A stretch of DNA of 29,266 bases from Candidatus Nomurabacteria bacterium. GTDB lineage: Bacteria > Patescibacteriota > Minisyncoccia > Phycocordibacterales > UBA9973. Location: assembly GCA_028286705.1 (NCBI GenBank), contig JAQBRC010000024.1, positions 1 to 29,266 of the forward strand. Reading direction: 5' to 3'. The translations under genes were made by a program, and so were the position numbers. Under the pieces are notes generated by a model that ran no database searches, was not told the DNA's origin, and saw only the letters and a program-made list of their open reading frames with translations. Position 1 is the stretch's first letter. Each line of letters starts with the position of its first letter. Positions 1 through 7,732 of this stretch are shown here, piece after piece.

Positions 1-306
1 CAAATGCACTTCATGTGCAATCAGTATTGCGTGAGTATACCCATGCTTATCCATCTCCTTCTTTGCTTCCTTTAATACATAATAAGTATCGATATATTTT
101 TTTCCTTTTGGAAGAGGAATACTGATACATTCAAGAGCAAAGTTTTTTGCTTTAAGGTTTTCGGCAATTTCCCATTGGGTAATTGCAGTCAGTCCGTACT
201 TTTCACAGACAGTCTTTGTTCTATGTGATAAAGCATTGTTTGGTGATCCATGGAACCACTGAGGTGCATCACCCCACGAGAGAGTAATGACACATGTTTT
301 GTTCAT
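1..306 (-). CDS. Unidentified protein, 5' part only (possibly YdcF/DUF218-like)
   Basis: An open frame starts at ATG 306-304 and runs 102 codons without a stop to the window edge, so the C-terminus is missing. The product begins MNKTCVITLSWGDAPQWF and contains an alternating segment (KKYIDTYYVLKEAKKEM) followed by HGYTHAILIAHEVHL. That order, a stretch resembling the NT-x-EN region and then a hydrophobic strand ending in His, faintly recalls the DUF218/YdcF family, whose strand ends in H-x-x-R; the deciding residues are beyond the edge. There is no signal peptide. The gene is on the same strand as the glycosyltransferase cluster but has its own promoter (324-351), so it need not share that function. 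The coding call is good; the family guess is weak. Confidence 0.6.
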   Translation of the reverse strand, partial: MNKTCVITLSWGDAPQWFHGSPNNALSHRTKTVCEKYGLTAITQWEIAENLKAKNFALECISIPLPKGKKYIDTYYVLKEAKKEMDKHGYTHAILIAHEVHL

Positions 307-323
307 ATTGTATATTTTTTTAT

Positions 324-351
324 ACTATAACACAATATGAAATAAAGTCAA
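324..351 (-). promoter_or_regulatory. Sigma70-type promoter for the edge gene
   Basis: On the minus strand TTGACT (351-346) is separated by 16 nt from TATAGT (329-324). Transcription would start near 317, giving a leader of about 11 nt before ATG 306. It sits in the 50-nt gap behind the ALG5-like gene. Confidence 0.6.
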
Positions 352-356
352 AAAAT

Positions 357-1064
357 TTATCTTATCTTTTTCCGAATAGCAAATAGCTCTCTGAGAGTAG
401 TTACGAACGCCTTGGCTTTAATAGCCGATTGATCCATCTCCTGCCATGATACGGGCACTTCCTTGAGCCTATACCCTCCTTTACGAGCCAAAGCCAGCAC
501 TTCCATGTCAAAGCCCCACCCATTGGTTGTAAGCTGCTCAAAGAGCTCCTTGCCTGCCTTGTTGGTAAAGCACTTGAAACCGCACTGCGTATCCTTAATA
601 CCAGGCAGCAAGACTGCCTGCACTAAAAGATTCGATGCTTTGCCAAGAAGATCTCTATACCAGACACGATGGGTCTTAGCCCCTTGTATATACCGAGAAC
701 CAAAGACAACATCATACCCTTCTGCAAAAGAAGGCCAGAATGTTTCTATCTGTGACAACTGCACTGCATTGTCCGCATCCATGTATAAAATGTATTCGCC
801 TTGTGCAGCCAATACTCCTTTCTTAACAGCCAACCCTTTTGTTCCTCCGTGCGCATTTGATAATGACGCATCGAGTATAGTGATTGAAAGATGCGGATGA
901 AATTGCTCAACAATCTCGCGAGTATGGTCAGTGGTGTTGTTGATAACGACAATCACCTCAATATCGTACTTGCTCTGCTCTGCAAACAAGACAATAGAAT
1001 CAAGCGTCGCTTCAATGCGACGCGCTTCATTGTATGCAGGAATGACAACTGACAGCTTTGTCAT
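357..1064 (-). CDS. GT2 glycosyltransferase, ALG5/DPM1-like (polyprenyl-phosphate sugar synthase type)
   Basis: A 235-residue protein with a single GT-A domain. It opens with the strand-loop LSVVIPAYNEARRIEATLDS, carries the metal-binding DxD as YMDADNA (Asp96 and Asp98), and has the family landmark GSRY followed by DTQCGFKCF and WGFDMEVLALARKGG. These are typical of ALG5/DPM1-like enzymes that load a nucleotide sugar onto a polyprenyl phosphate. There are no C-terminal membrane helices. The usual V-D-D-G-S-x-D motif at residues 40-48 is replaced by VINNTTDHT, so one aspartate pair that normally contacts the nucleotide is changed. It is the last gene of the minus-strand cluster, 1 nt after the GT39 gene. 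Inferred role: making the lipid-linked sugar donor used by the neighbouring GT39-type enzyme. The sugar is unknown. Confidence 0.85.
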   Translation of the reverse strand: MTKLSVVIPAYNEARRIEATLDSIVLFAEQSKYDIEVIVVINNTTDHTREIVEQFHPHLSITILDASLSNAHGGTKGLAVKKGVLAAQGEYILYMDADNAVQLSQIETFWPSFAEGYDVVFGSRYIQGAKTHRVWYRDLLGKASNLLVQAVLLPGIKDTQCGFKCFTNKAGKELFEQLTTNGWGFDMEVLALARKGGYRLKEVPVSWQEMDQSAIKAKAFVTTLRELFAIRKKIR

Positions 1065-1065
1065 A

Positions 1066-2517
1066 CTAATGCGCTAACTTATAAATGGACAACACACACT
1101 GAGAAGGAGTTGTTGTTGAAAATACCTCAAGGTCGTGCTGCGCCAAAGTATCAAGCAATAGCTGCTTGTCATCCTTGCAGTGTGCGTTATCCGCACAACC
1201 TGTCTCCAGATTGCAGCTATTGAGCATCATGTAGTCTGTATCTCCCTTAAGCTTGTTGTATGCCATGTATGCATCATTCCAATCTGAATACAGACTGCGA
1301 ACCATATAGACATCAGTGTAGGCAAATATGTCTGGAGTTGAGCTAAGCACTCGCGCCTTGGGCGCCTTGCTCAAGTATGATTCAAAGTCATGCATTGGCT
1401 TGTTATCTGGATTATGAAAAGAATGCACGAGCAGTCCAGCATTGAGCATAAAGCCTGCGATGATAAATAGTCCGAAGAATAGCAACTGCGGCAATTTGAA
1501 GTATTCCAACGTGTATGCAATACCAATAGCACTCAATACTGCAACGTATGGCAAGAAAGAAAGCAGGTATCGTGTTTCCTTATGCACTTCGTAGGTGAAG
1601 TATGCGGCAATGATGGCAATCGCTGATGCCAATACCCATATGCCAACAGTTCGCTGCTTTCTCTTGAAGAGCAATGCAATAGGCAGCAATCCGAATACAA
1701 ACAACGGGTTCTGCTTCAACAATTCCCAAGGATAGAACCATAGTCCTTTCTGATACAGACTTGGATACTGCTTGATAACTGCAGTGCCTTCAATAAACGG
1801 CAGGAATGCATTGCCATAGAATATATAGCTGCTGATAAGATACGGGATAACGATAAGGAAGAATCCTCCTGCGATAATAAATCCTCGCTCAATGAGACGA
1901 CCAATCCTGTCTTCCCATTTCCCTTTCTCGTAAAACATCTTTATAAAAATTGTAAGCATTGCAGCAACAAGCAGTAATCCTTGCGGAAAGCGGGACATGA
2001 ATGCCAACGCAACAACAATGCCACCGATGAAATACTTTCGATTGGTATTGGCACGATACACCACATACAGCGACAACATTGCAAAGAATGTGGAGGTGAT
2101 GTCAGTAATGGGTATTGCACTAAAGTTAAAAAATACCGCAGCCCCTGCAAGCAATGCAGCTGCAATGCTACCTGATGCAGGACGAATACGTTCTGCGAAT
2201 AGATAGGTAAGGATCAGTAGACCAATACTGATAATCAGGCTGATAGTAGTTCCGATTGAATACGGATCAATACCGATCTTCCAGAATGCTCCTAGAACAA
2301 TAGGAAGCCCAATAGGACGCAATGCTTCCCATGTCCCTATTGCCCCATGCGAATAGAGATACTTGCCCATGCCGACATACACAGCAGCGTCCCATGTAGG
2401 GATAGCATCAAGCTGCGTGGTAACAACACGAAGGACAACAAACACTACAAGAATAGCGAGCAATACCCAGTACTTCTGAAGAAAAGAATAAATGGAATTA
2501 CGCAGCCTGTTGATCAT
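1066..2517 (-). CDS. GT39/ArnT-like polytopic membrane glycosyltransferase
   Basis: About 483 residues with roughly ten or more hydrophobic helices. I start at ATG 2517 (MINRLRNSIYS) because the longer frame to 2586 adds only sequence read inside the GtrA-like gene. After the first helix comes a loop with PTWDAAVYVGMGKYL and then WEALRPIGLPIVLG. This acidic-Tyr plus Arg-Pro pattern is characteristic of the GT-C fold in the PMT/ArnT (GT39/GT83) group, which transfers sugars from polyprenyl-phosphate donors outside the membrane. A C-terminal soluble part (from about residue 400) has four cysteines near NSCNLETGCADNAHC, perhaps in disulfides. Its start overlaps the end of the GtrA-like gene by 20 nt. 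With that flippase and the ALG5-like synthase it forms a plausible donor-synthesis, flipping and transfer set. Acceptor unknown. Confidence 0.8.
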   Translation of the reverse strand: MINRLRNSIYSFLQKYWVLLAILVVFVVLRVVTTQLDAIPTWDAAVYVGMGKYLYSHGAIGTWEALRPIGLPIVLGAFWKIGIDPYSIGTTISLIISIGLLILTYLFAERIRPASGSIAAALLAGAAVFFNFSAIPITDITSTFFAMLSLYVVYRANTNRKYFIGGIVVALAFMSRFPQGLLLVAAMLTIFIKMFYEKGKWEDRIGRLIERGFIIAGGFFLIVIPYLISSYIFYGNAFLPFIEGTAVIKQYPSLYQKGLWFYPWELLKQNPLFVFGLLPIALLFKRKQRTVGIWVLASAIAIIAAYFTYEVHKETRYLLSFLPYVAVLSAIGIAYTLEYFKLPQLLFFGLFIIAGFMLNAGLLVHSFHNPDNKPMHDFESYLSKAPKARVLSSTPDIFAYTDVYMVRSLYSDWNDAYMAYNKLKGDTDYMMLNSCNLETGCADNAHCKDDKQLLLDTLAQHDLEVFSTTTPSQCVLSIYKLAH

Positions 2518-2935
2518 TCTGGAACACAAAAAATTTATATCCGATAAAGTTGGCACACATACCAATGGCAGTGCTAATAACTGCACTTATATTACCAGCC
2601 AAAAGTCCTGAAAGCGAGGTATCAGCGATTAACACATTGAAAACAAGCGTTGAAATACCAAGACTGACAAGGAAAGAAAAGACAGTAACAAGGGCAAACC
2701 GCCACCATGCCCCCTGTTTCTTTGTATTGTCTTTAAACGTAAAGCGGCTATTAAAAAAGAAGCTGTTGACCATCGCAACAAGAAAGCCTGTGGTCTTGCA
2801 GACAAAGTATGCCCATCCTGTTTCTAGTCCGATAACATAGTATGCGAGTAGGTTAAAAACTATGAAATCAATACCCGTGTTAAGGATACCAACAAGGACA
2901 AAGCGTGCTGTCTGTCCCAACGTCTTCGATATCAT
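2498..2935 (-). CDS. GtrA-like flippase-type membrane protein
   Basis: A 145-residue protein with four predicted membrane helices and little else. The N-terminal part reads TARFVLVGILNTGIDFIVFN, the hallmark GtrA pattern (phenylalanine-rich helix, G-x-x-N-T, then a second helix). The middle has FLVAMVNSFFFNSRFTFK and the end has FIGYKFFVF, both expected for the family. GtrA-like proteins are thought to move polyprenyl-phosphate sugars across the membrane or to support that step; this is family knowledge, not shown here. It lies 1 nt after the thioredoxin-like gene and overlaps the GT39-type gene by 20 nt, so the three are probably cotranscribed and translationally coupled. Length is normal for the family. 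Confidence 0.85.
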   Translation of the reverse strand: MISKTLGQTARFVLVGILNTGIDFIVFNLLAYYVIGLETGWAYFVCKTTGFLVAMVNSFFFNSRFTFKDNTKKQGAWWRFALVTVFSFLVSLGISTLVFNVLIADTSLSGLLAGNISAVISTAIGMCANFIGYKFFVFQNDQQAA

Positions 2936-2936
2936 A

Positions 2937-3632
2937 TTATTTTGCAGTTGCGCTAGTAGTTTTCTTAGCAGTTGCCTTCGTCTTGGCAGTATCAGGAGCA
3001 GTTAGAGATGTTGGGAGCAACTTCTCAATATCTTCAACAGCCATAAACTTATTCTCTATCTTGCTTCCAATCACTAGTGACGGCTGCTGAGCTGAGATTT
3101 TATAGATACTCAGCAATGACCGCACTGTTGAACTATCAAGTCCGGCATCAAATGAATAGATACGGATACTTGGATATTTCTTGTGCAATGTATCAAGTAC
3201 GTATCCCTGCTTCACGCAGTCAGAACAAACATTTGCATTTTTATAGAAATAAAGAATGGTGACAGTGTTAGACTTACAGCGTTCACTAATGCGCTTCGTC
3301 AAAAGGAAATCTTTCACCTCAACAACACTGTACTGTTGCTTCAAGAGCGTCAGCTCTGTTTGATTACTGAGATTCTGTTCAGCATAGGTAATCTTGTCTG
3401 CAAGGTTTGAGATCTCGCCTGACAAATAGTCACCGCTTTGATCCTGACAAGACAATTCCTGCAACAAATCAAACTGCGTTTCGGACGAGATGATATCAAT
3501 CGTTACCTGATTCTGCACTTCCTTAATTTCCGCAATCTTGCGATTGTTAAGGTACTGACTGACGAAGAAAGCGATTGCAAAGAGTGCAGCGGTGATGAAG
3601 AATACAATAAAATATTTTCTAAAAGCTTTCAT
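2937..3632 (-). CDS. Membrane-anchored thioredoxin-fold protein with CxxC
   Basis: I choose ATG 3632 (MKAFRKYFIV, 231 residues); the frame extends to 3668 but that adds sequence overlapping the upstream glycosyltransferase. An uncleaved signal-anchor helix spans about residues 8-25. A helical, probably coiled region (30-105) precedes a compact domain with the strand VTILYFYKN, the pair C136-S-D-C139, and later SAQQPSLVIGSKI, where the proline after QQ takes the place of the thioredoxin cis-proline. Cys62 and Cys119 are additional. The C-terminal 20 residues are Ala/Lys/Thr low-complexity. It sits between two glycosyltransferase genes with gaps of 4 and 1 nt, while a DsbA-like gene is divergent nearby. 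I infer an extracytoplasmic disulfide-exchange or assembly role in the same envelope pathway. Family membership beyond the thioredoxin fold is not recognised. Confidence 0.7.
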   Translation of the reverse strand: MKAFRKYFIVFFITAALFAIAFFVSQYLNNRKIAEIKEVQNQVTIDIISSETQFDLLQELSCQDQSGDYLSGEISNLADKITYAEQNLSNQTELTLLKQQYSVVEVKDFLLTKRISERCKSNTVTILYFYKNANVCSDCVKQGYVLDTLHKKYPSIRIYSFDAGLDSSTVRSLLSIYKISAQQPSLVIGSKIENKFMAVEDIEKLLPTSLTAPDTAKTKATAKKTTSATAK

Positions 3633-3636
3633 GTTT

Positions 3637-4914
3637 TTATCGCCACGCTGGCTGGCCACGTCTAGCAATTGTATTCCAAACAGCCTTCAAAAGCCAGAAT
3701 GGAGCGATAACACTGTAAATCAATAGGTATGCAAGGATGTGCCAAGAAAAGCCGGATCCCTGCTTGTTCATGCGGGTTCCCATAACAATAGAGAACAGCA
3801 ACACGACATACAGGAACAATGTCACAATCGTCACCGCACCAGTATCAATATAGAACAAGTCAAAGTGAATGTTTGGCAGTACACCGTGGTTGAAACCAGC
3901 AATGCTGTATTGGGTAATTTTCTTAATGATAAATAGTATCGCATCGTATGCGAATACTAGGGAAAGATAGATAACTGCCAAGATAGAAACGATACCTGAA
4001 GGCAATGTAAAGAATGAGAAGTTAAGGTATTCGCGCTTGAACAACAGACGACGATAATCGTTTGTATTTTGGATAAACCCATAAATCCAACGTAGTCGCT
4101 GCGTGTACAACTTCTTCACCGTGTCAGGAGCACGAGTGTAAATAAAGGAGTTAAGAGAGTGCTCAATCTTCTGATGATGCTCCTGCATACGGTATGCCAA
4201 TTCCTGATCTTCAGTATTGTGTGCCTTCTTAAATTTCCCAATCTTGTCGAACAATGGCTTGCGGAACAATGAGAACGGTCCGGGTGTAACGTGAATAGCT
4301 CCAAGCAAGGACAACATCTTCTTGTTGTATGTACTCATGTTATATTCGATGCGCTGAGCAAACTGCAGAATGTTCTTTGGCTGATCAACAATCAAAGAAG
4401 GGGTGACTGCCATAGTCTCAGGATCAGCTTGGAACATACCAATCATGCGACGAAGCGCATCAGGAGCAACGAACGAGTCAGCATCAAGACCTCCAACAAT
4501 GTCAGCATCAGTATTGTCGATACCGAAGTTAATTGCAGTGTGCTTACCGCCATTTTCTTTCTGGAAAATGCGCACACGAGGATGATCCTTGTATTGCAGC
4601 AACTCATCCCATGTTGTGTCAGTACTTCCGTCATCAACAGCAATAACCTCGAGCAGATGCTCGGGATAATCGAGTGCCAGGATAGAGGCGATGGTTCCGT
4701 GTACGGTCTTTTCCTCGTTCCAACAAGGCACGATAATAGCCACCTTGGGTGGATTAACCAATTCAGGAAGGGGCTCGTTCTTTAGAGCCCGTAGCTTTTT
4801 ACGGTGCTCAAAGTACGTCACCATGAAAAAGACTTGAACATATAGGGCTAAAAAGACAACCGTATACGTGAAAAACTCAGGAATCGTCATATATTTGCCA
4901 TAGCATCCTATCAT
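3637..4914 (-). CDS. Processive-type membrane GT2 glycosyltransferase (NodC/IcaA/BcsA-like)
   Basis: A 425-residue protein with one N-terminal helix (about 12-34), a cytoplasmic GT2 domain, and three or four C-terminal helices. The complete processive-GT2 signature is visible: VDDGSTD, then GGLDADSFV (DxD), then NTEDQELAYRM (TED), then QRLRWIYG (the QxxRW motif). These define the group that builds beta-linked polysaccharides such as poly-N-acetylglucosamine, hyaluronan and cellulose; the substrate cannot be told from motifs. ATG 4914 is preceded by AAGG at a suitable distance; ATG 4890 (MTIPEFF) is an alternative that removes eight residues. It is the first gene of the minus-strand envelope cluster, divergent from the DsbA-like gene across only 45 nt. 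It could synthesise an envelope polymer or act on a lipid carrier. Confidence 0.85.
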   Translation of the reverse strand: MIGCYGKYMTIPEFFTYTVVFLALYVQVFFMVTYFEHRKKLRALKNEPLPELVNPPKVAIIVPCWNEEKTVHGTIASILALDYPEHLLEVIAVDDGSTDTTWDELLQYKDHPRVRIFQKENGGKHTAINFGIDNTDADIVGGLDADSFVAPDALRRMIGMFQADPETMAVTPSLIVDQPKNILQFAQRIEYNMSTYNKKMLSLLGAIHVTPGPFSLFRKPLFDKIGKFKKAHNTEDQELAYRMQEHHQKIEHSLNSFIYTRAPDTVKKLYTQRLRWIYGFIQNTNDYRRLLFKREYLNFSFFTLPSGIVSILAVIYLSLVFAYDAILFIIKKITQYSIAGFNHGVLPNIHFDLFYIDTGAVTIVTLFLYVVLLFSIVMGTRMNKQGSGFSWHILAYLLIYSVIAPFWLLKAVWNTIARRGQPAWR

Positions 4915-4921
4915 AAAAGCC

Positions 4922-4953
4922 TTGTTTTTTCTAGTCTAAAAGTACGCTATACT
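4922..4953 (+). promoter_or_regulatory. Promoter of the DsbA-like gene, predicted leaderless
   Basis: TATACT (4948-4953) ends 6 nt before the ATG at 4960, so the expected +1 is the A of the start codon. A poor -35 (TTGTTT, 4922-4927) lies 20 nt upstream, longer than ideal. No Shine-Dalgarno is present. Confidence 0.55.
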
Positions 4954-4959
4954 TACCCC

Positions 4960-5718
4960 ATGGAAACACAAGAAACACCCCAAAAAGACTCTTCAAATGC
5001 TCAGCCAACTAACGTCATTGCCGCTATTGCTACCAGTGTAGCGATGATTGCTATCGCTATTGTTATCATCTTGCACTCAACTGGCAAGACTGGTGAGTCA
5101 CCAGCAACTACCCCTTCTGACCAGCAGCCCCGGATAACTCCTTCCACTATTGCTGCAGATATTGCAACCGTTCGTACTGGAGATGCTAACTATACTCGCG
5201 GCGATATCAATACAGCACAAGTTGTTGTTATCGAATACTCTGACAGTGACTGTCCGTTCTGTGTTAAGTTCCATCCAACACTTCAGCAAATTGTTGCTGA
5301 CTACAAAGGCAAGGTTGCATGGGTATATCGTTTCTTCCCCCTTGAACAACTGCACCCTAACGCTTTCAACGAAGCACTTGCACTTGAATGTGCGGGACAG
5401 CTTGGCGGAGCAAAGGCGTTCAACAGCTATCTTGATAGTGTGATTAACCTAACACTTAACCCAGACCCTAAGAGCAATGAATTGCTCACAACACTCGCAA
5501 CTCAGCAAGGTGTCAATGCTTCTAAGTTCAAAGCATGTATCACAGCTCCTGCAACTGAAGCAACGGTACGAGCAAGCATTGCTGAAGCGGAAAAGATTGG
5601 TGCGCAAGGAACACCGTACAGTGTTATCGTTAACAAGAATACTGGCAAGCAGGTTGCCATTCCTGGAGCATATCCAATTGCTGACGTTAAGAAAGCGATT
5701 GATTCTTTGTTAAAATAA
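4960..5718 (+). CDS. DsbA-like thiol-disulfide oxidoreductase, membrane anchored
   Basis: A 252-residue protein. The N-terminal 17 residues are polar, a hydrophobic anchor spans about 18-39, and a Thr/Ser/Pro-rich linker (40-65) leads to a DsbA-type thioredoxin domain. That domain has IEYSDSDCPFC (active pair Cys98-Pro-Phe-Cys101), the helical insertion expected of DsbA, and the cis-proline loop GAQGTPYSVIV (Pro219). Two more cysteines (144 and 193) lie in the helical insertion and could form a structural bond. The fold and Cys-Pro-Phe-Cys pair indicate oxidation or isomerisation of disulfides in secreted proteins (BdbD-like group). It is transcribed divergently from the glycan cluster and ends at a strong terminator. 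No DsbB or VKOR partner gene occurs in the window. Confidence 0.88.
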   Translation: METQETPQKDSSNAQPTNVIAAIATSVAMIAIAIVIILHSTGKTGESPATTPSDQQPRITPSTIAADIATVRTGDANYTRGDINTAQVVVIEYSDSDCPFCVKFHPTLQQIVADYKGKVAWVYRFFPLEQLHPNAFNEALALECAGQLGGAKAFNSYLDSVINLTLNPDPKSNELLTTLATQQGVNASKFKACITAPATEATVRASIAEAEKIGAQGTPYSVIVNKNTGKQVAIPGAYPIADVKKAIDSLLK

Positions 5719-5730
5719 AATAGGAATAAG

Positions 5731-5757
5731 AAAGGCCCCGACTAGTCGGGGCCTTTT
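5731..5757. terminator. Bidirectional terminator between the DsbA-like gene and the orphan gene
   Basis: A perfect 26-nt palindrome (5731-5756) with a GC-rich GGCCCCG arm on each side, flanked by T-rich sequence on the plus side and TTTCTT on the minus side. It lies between two convergent genes and can serve both. Confidence 0.88.
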
Positions 5758-5761
5758 AATT

Positions 5762-6232
5762 TTAGAAAGGGGTAATATCATCATTAATGATAACAGTAAC
5801 CCATTTCATGAACTGGGAAAATATTTTTTCCCATGATTCATCTTCACAAATACAATCAAGGTCAATTTTTTTGAACAAAAGTCTTTGTTCCGGATTCAGT
5901 TGACCCAGCTGCATATAGCAACTACATGTAGATTGGTTCATCTCAAAAGAAGCGAAACCGAGCATGTACCCAAGATGAAAATGAGCTTGGATCAACGTAA
6001 ATTCTTCTATTAAGTATTTTTCATCGCCAAACTGAGGATTGATTTTTTCTCCATCGTCACCTTTTAGTGGAAAATTTACACCCCCTAGGTCCGATTGATA
6101 TTGAACTTCCTTGTCAAACTGCGTTACCTCAAAAGTGTACTTAGTAGTATCCAAGGTAGTATTTATAAATTCTTCTATCGATTGAGTAAGCGATAGAACT
6201 TTTTTATACTCAATGTCTGAATATTTTTTCAT
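5762..6232 (-). CDS. Hypothetical acidic protein
   Basis: A 156-residue protein I do not recognise. It is acidic and soluble, with no signal peptide or membrane helix. It begins MKKYSDIEYKKVLSLTQSIE and ends in a hydrophobic helix, FMKWVTVIINDDITPF. Four cysteines lie in the second half, in STCSCYM and LDCICEDE, arranged as two C-x-C pairs, which could bind metal. The gene is clearly more AT-rich than its neighbours and has its own promoter and terminators, so it is an isolated unit between the DsbA-like gene and rpoD. Base composition and isolation are compatible with recent acquisition, but nothing mobile is seen nearby. Confidence 0.72.
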   Translation of the reverse strand: MKKYSDIEYKKVLSLTQSIEEFINTTLDTTKYTFEVTQFDKEVQYQSDLGGVNFPLKGDDGEKINPQFGDEKYLIEEFTLIQAHFHLGYMLGFASFEMNQSTCSCYMQLGQLNPEQRLLFKKIDLDCICEDESWEKIFSQFMKWVTVIINDDITPF

Positions 6233-6257
6233 TTATCTTTGGTTTTTAATTTTTATT

Positions 6258-6286
6258 ATTATAACATATATTTATTAAAAAAGCAA
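6258..6286 (-). promoter_or_regulatory. Promoter of the hypothetical gene 5762-6232
   Basis: TTGCTT (6286-6281) and a perfect TATAAT (6263-6258) are 17 nt apart on the minus strand. Start is expected near 6251, giving a leader of about 20 nt. The -35 shares its first two bases with the outer stem of the rpoD terminator. Confidence 0.72.
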
Positions 6287-6329
6287 GTAATATAAAAAGC
6301 CCCATATTATGGGGCTTTTTATATTACTT
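6285..6329 (-). terminator. Terminator of the rpoB-rpoC-dnaG-rpoD operon
   Basis: A 19-bp perfect stem (6285-6303 with 6311-6329) around a 7-nt loop, with a GCCCC/GGGGC core flanked by A/T tracts on both sides. It overlaps the last bases of rpoD (stop 6328-6330). Confidence 0.9.
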
Positions 6330-7686
6330 AATCAAAATAGTTTCTCAATCTCTGAATGCGATCATTCTGGCGGAGCTTCTCATGAACCTTCGCTTCAATT
6401 TGTCGAATACGTTCACGAGTAACACCGAACTCCTTCCCTACTTCCTCAAGCGTGTGCTGCACGCCATCGATGAGTCCGTAGCGCATTTCAAGGATTCGCT
6501 TCTCCTTTGGAGACAGCTCTTCCAATACTGCACGGATTGCATCTTGGAGCATGCGGCGACTTGCTTCCTGGTCAGGACGAAGGATCTTGTCATCGGGAAT
6601 AAATTCACCGAATGTAGACTTGTCTTCGTCGTCACCAATCGGAGATTCCAATGAACGAGTTTCCTGGTTGATCTGTTCAATCACGTGAACCTTTTCAACT
6701 TCGATTCCCATTTCCATTGCAATTTCTTCTGGCATAGGGTCACGTCCCAAGTCCTGCGCCAAGCGACGCATTACCTGCTTGTACTTTGAAATGGTTTCAA
6801 CCATGTGCACGGGGATACGGATAGTACGAGACTGATCGGCCAATGCACGAGTGATTGACTGACGAATCCACCATGTCGCATAGGTTGAGAACTTGAAACC
6901 CTTGGTATGGTCAAACTTCTCAACGGCCTTGAAGAGACCAATGTTCCCTTCCTGAATCAAGTCCAAAAGAGTTAAGTCCGCTGTACGATTAGCGTACTTC
7001 TTTGCAATAGATACCACCAAGCGAAGGTTTGATCGTGCAAGCAAGTTCTTTGCCTCAAGGTCTCCGAGAGCAATACGCTTCGCGAATTCCTTTTCCTGAG
7101 CGGCATTGATCAATGGGTACTGACCTATGTCCTTCAGGTACATCTGCACAGAACTGAAGCTGTGGCTGTCTTTTACGTATTTTGAAAGGTCTTCAGTATT
7201 GTCGATGTCGAGCAGGTTTCCACCTTCAAGAATATCAATACCCGCGACGCTGAACTTTTCATACAGTTCGTCGAGGAACATGATGTTGTTCTCAATATCA
7301 GGAAATGTTTTCAAGATCTCGTCGTATGTAATGAACCCACGCTTCTTGCCCTTGCCGATAAGTTCGAGCGACTTCACTTCCATTTCCTTGATTTTCTTTT
7401 CGCTATTATTTTCGCGACGAGGCGCAGAGCCTGCGTGACGAATGGTAATAGGCTTAGGTTTTGCCTTTGGAGCAGCTGACGCTACAACCTTCTTGACCGC
7501 CTTTTTTGCTGGAGCTTTCGCAACAGCTTTCTTTACAGCGGTCTTCTTAGTAACTACTTTTTTTGGAGCTGGTTTTGCTGCACGCTTTGGTGCCACTTTT
7601 TTTGCTACCTTCTTTTTCGGCGCTGGTGCGCTTTTTTTAACTACTTTCTTCGGTTGTGCTTTTTGAGCTGGTTTTTTGTTTGGCAT
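6328..7686 (-). CDS. rpoD: Principal RNA polymerase sigma factor (sigma70)
   Basis: 452 residues. Regions follow the group-1 sigma order: a poor region 1.1-like segment (103-165), region 1.2 (178-215), region 2 with NLRLVVSIAKKYANR and LDLIQEGNIGLFKAVEKFD (220-259), the melting and -10 recognition part FSTYATWWIRQSITRALADQ (266-285), region 3 (295-370), and region 4 with LSPKEKRILEMRYGL and the -35-recognition helix VTRERIRQIEAK (422-433). Residues 1-80 are an unusual Lys/Ala/Pro/Val tail, PKK-, AKK- and KKAV-like repeats resembling histone H1, in place of the acidic region 1.1 seen in many bacteria. It is the last gene of the operon, 46 nt after dnaG, and ends in a strong terminator. Confidence 0.97.
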   Translation of the reverse strand: MPNKKPAQKAQPKKVVKKSAPAPKKKVAKKVAPKRAAKPAPKKVVTKKTAVKKAVAKAPAKKAVKKVVASAAPKAKPKPITIRHAGSAPRRENNSEKKIKEMEVKSLELIGKGKKRGFITYDEILKTFPDIENNIMFLDELYEKFSVAGIDILEGGNLLDIDNTEDLSKYVKDSHSFSSVQMYLKDIGQYPLINAAQEKEFAKRIALGDLEAKNLLARSNLRLVVSIAKKYANRTADLTLLDLIQEGNIGLFKAVEKFDHTKGFKFSTYATWWIRQSITRALADQSRTIRIPVHMVETISKYKQVMRRLAQDLGRDPMPEEIAMEMGIEVEKVHVIEQINQETRSLESPIGDDEDKSTFGEFIPDDKILRPDQEASRRMLQDAIRAVLEELSPKEKRILEMRYGLIDGVQHTLEEVGKEFGVTRERIRQIEAKVHEKLRQNDRIQRLRNYFD

Positions 7687-7732
7687 AATAAGTTCATTCG
7701 TATCATCGTGTAAAAAGAGAGAAAAGTCAATG

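Noticed and set aside
463..900. Plus-strand ORF of 145 codons opposite the ALG5-like gene
   Set aside because: Antisense shadow of a gene with clear motifs; its translation has no recognisable protein pattern.
4291..4785. Plus-strand ORF of 164 codons
   Set aside because: Lies opposite the catalytic motifs of the processive GT2; shadow.
5731..6329. Perfect palindromes flanking 5762-6232 as inverted repeats of a mobile element
   Set aside because: The two palindromes differ in sequence and each is an intrinsic terminator; no transposase or target duplication.
7442..7666. Plus-strand Phe/Ala/Gly-rich ORF
   Set aside because: It is the complement of the RpoD Lys/Ala/Pro repeats; composition is an artefact.
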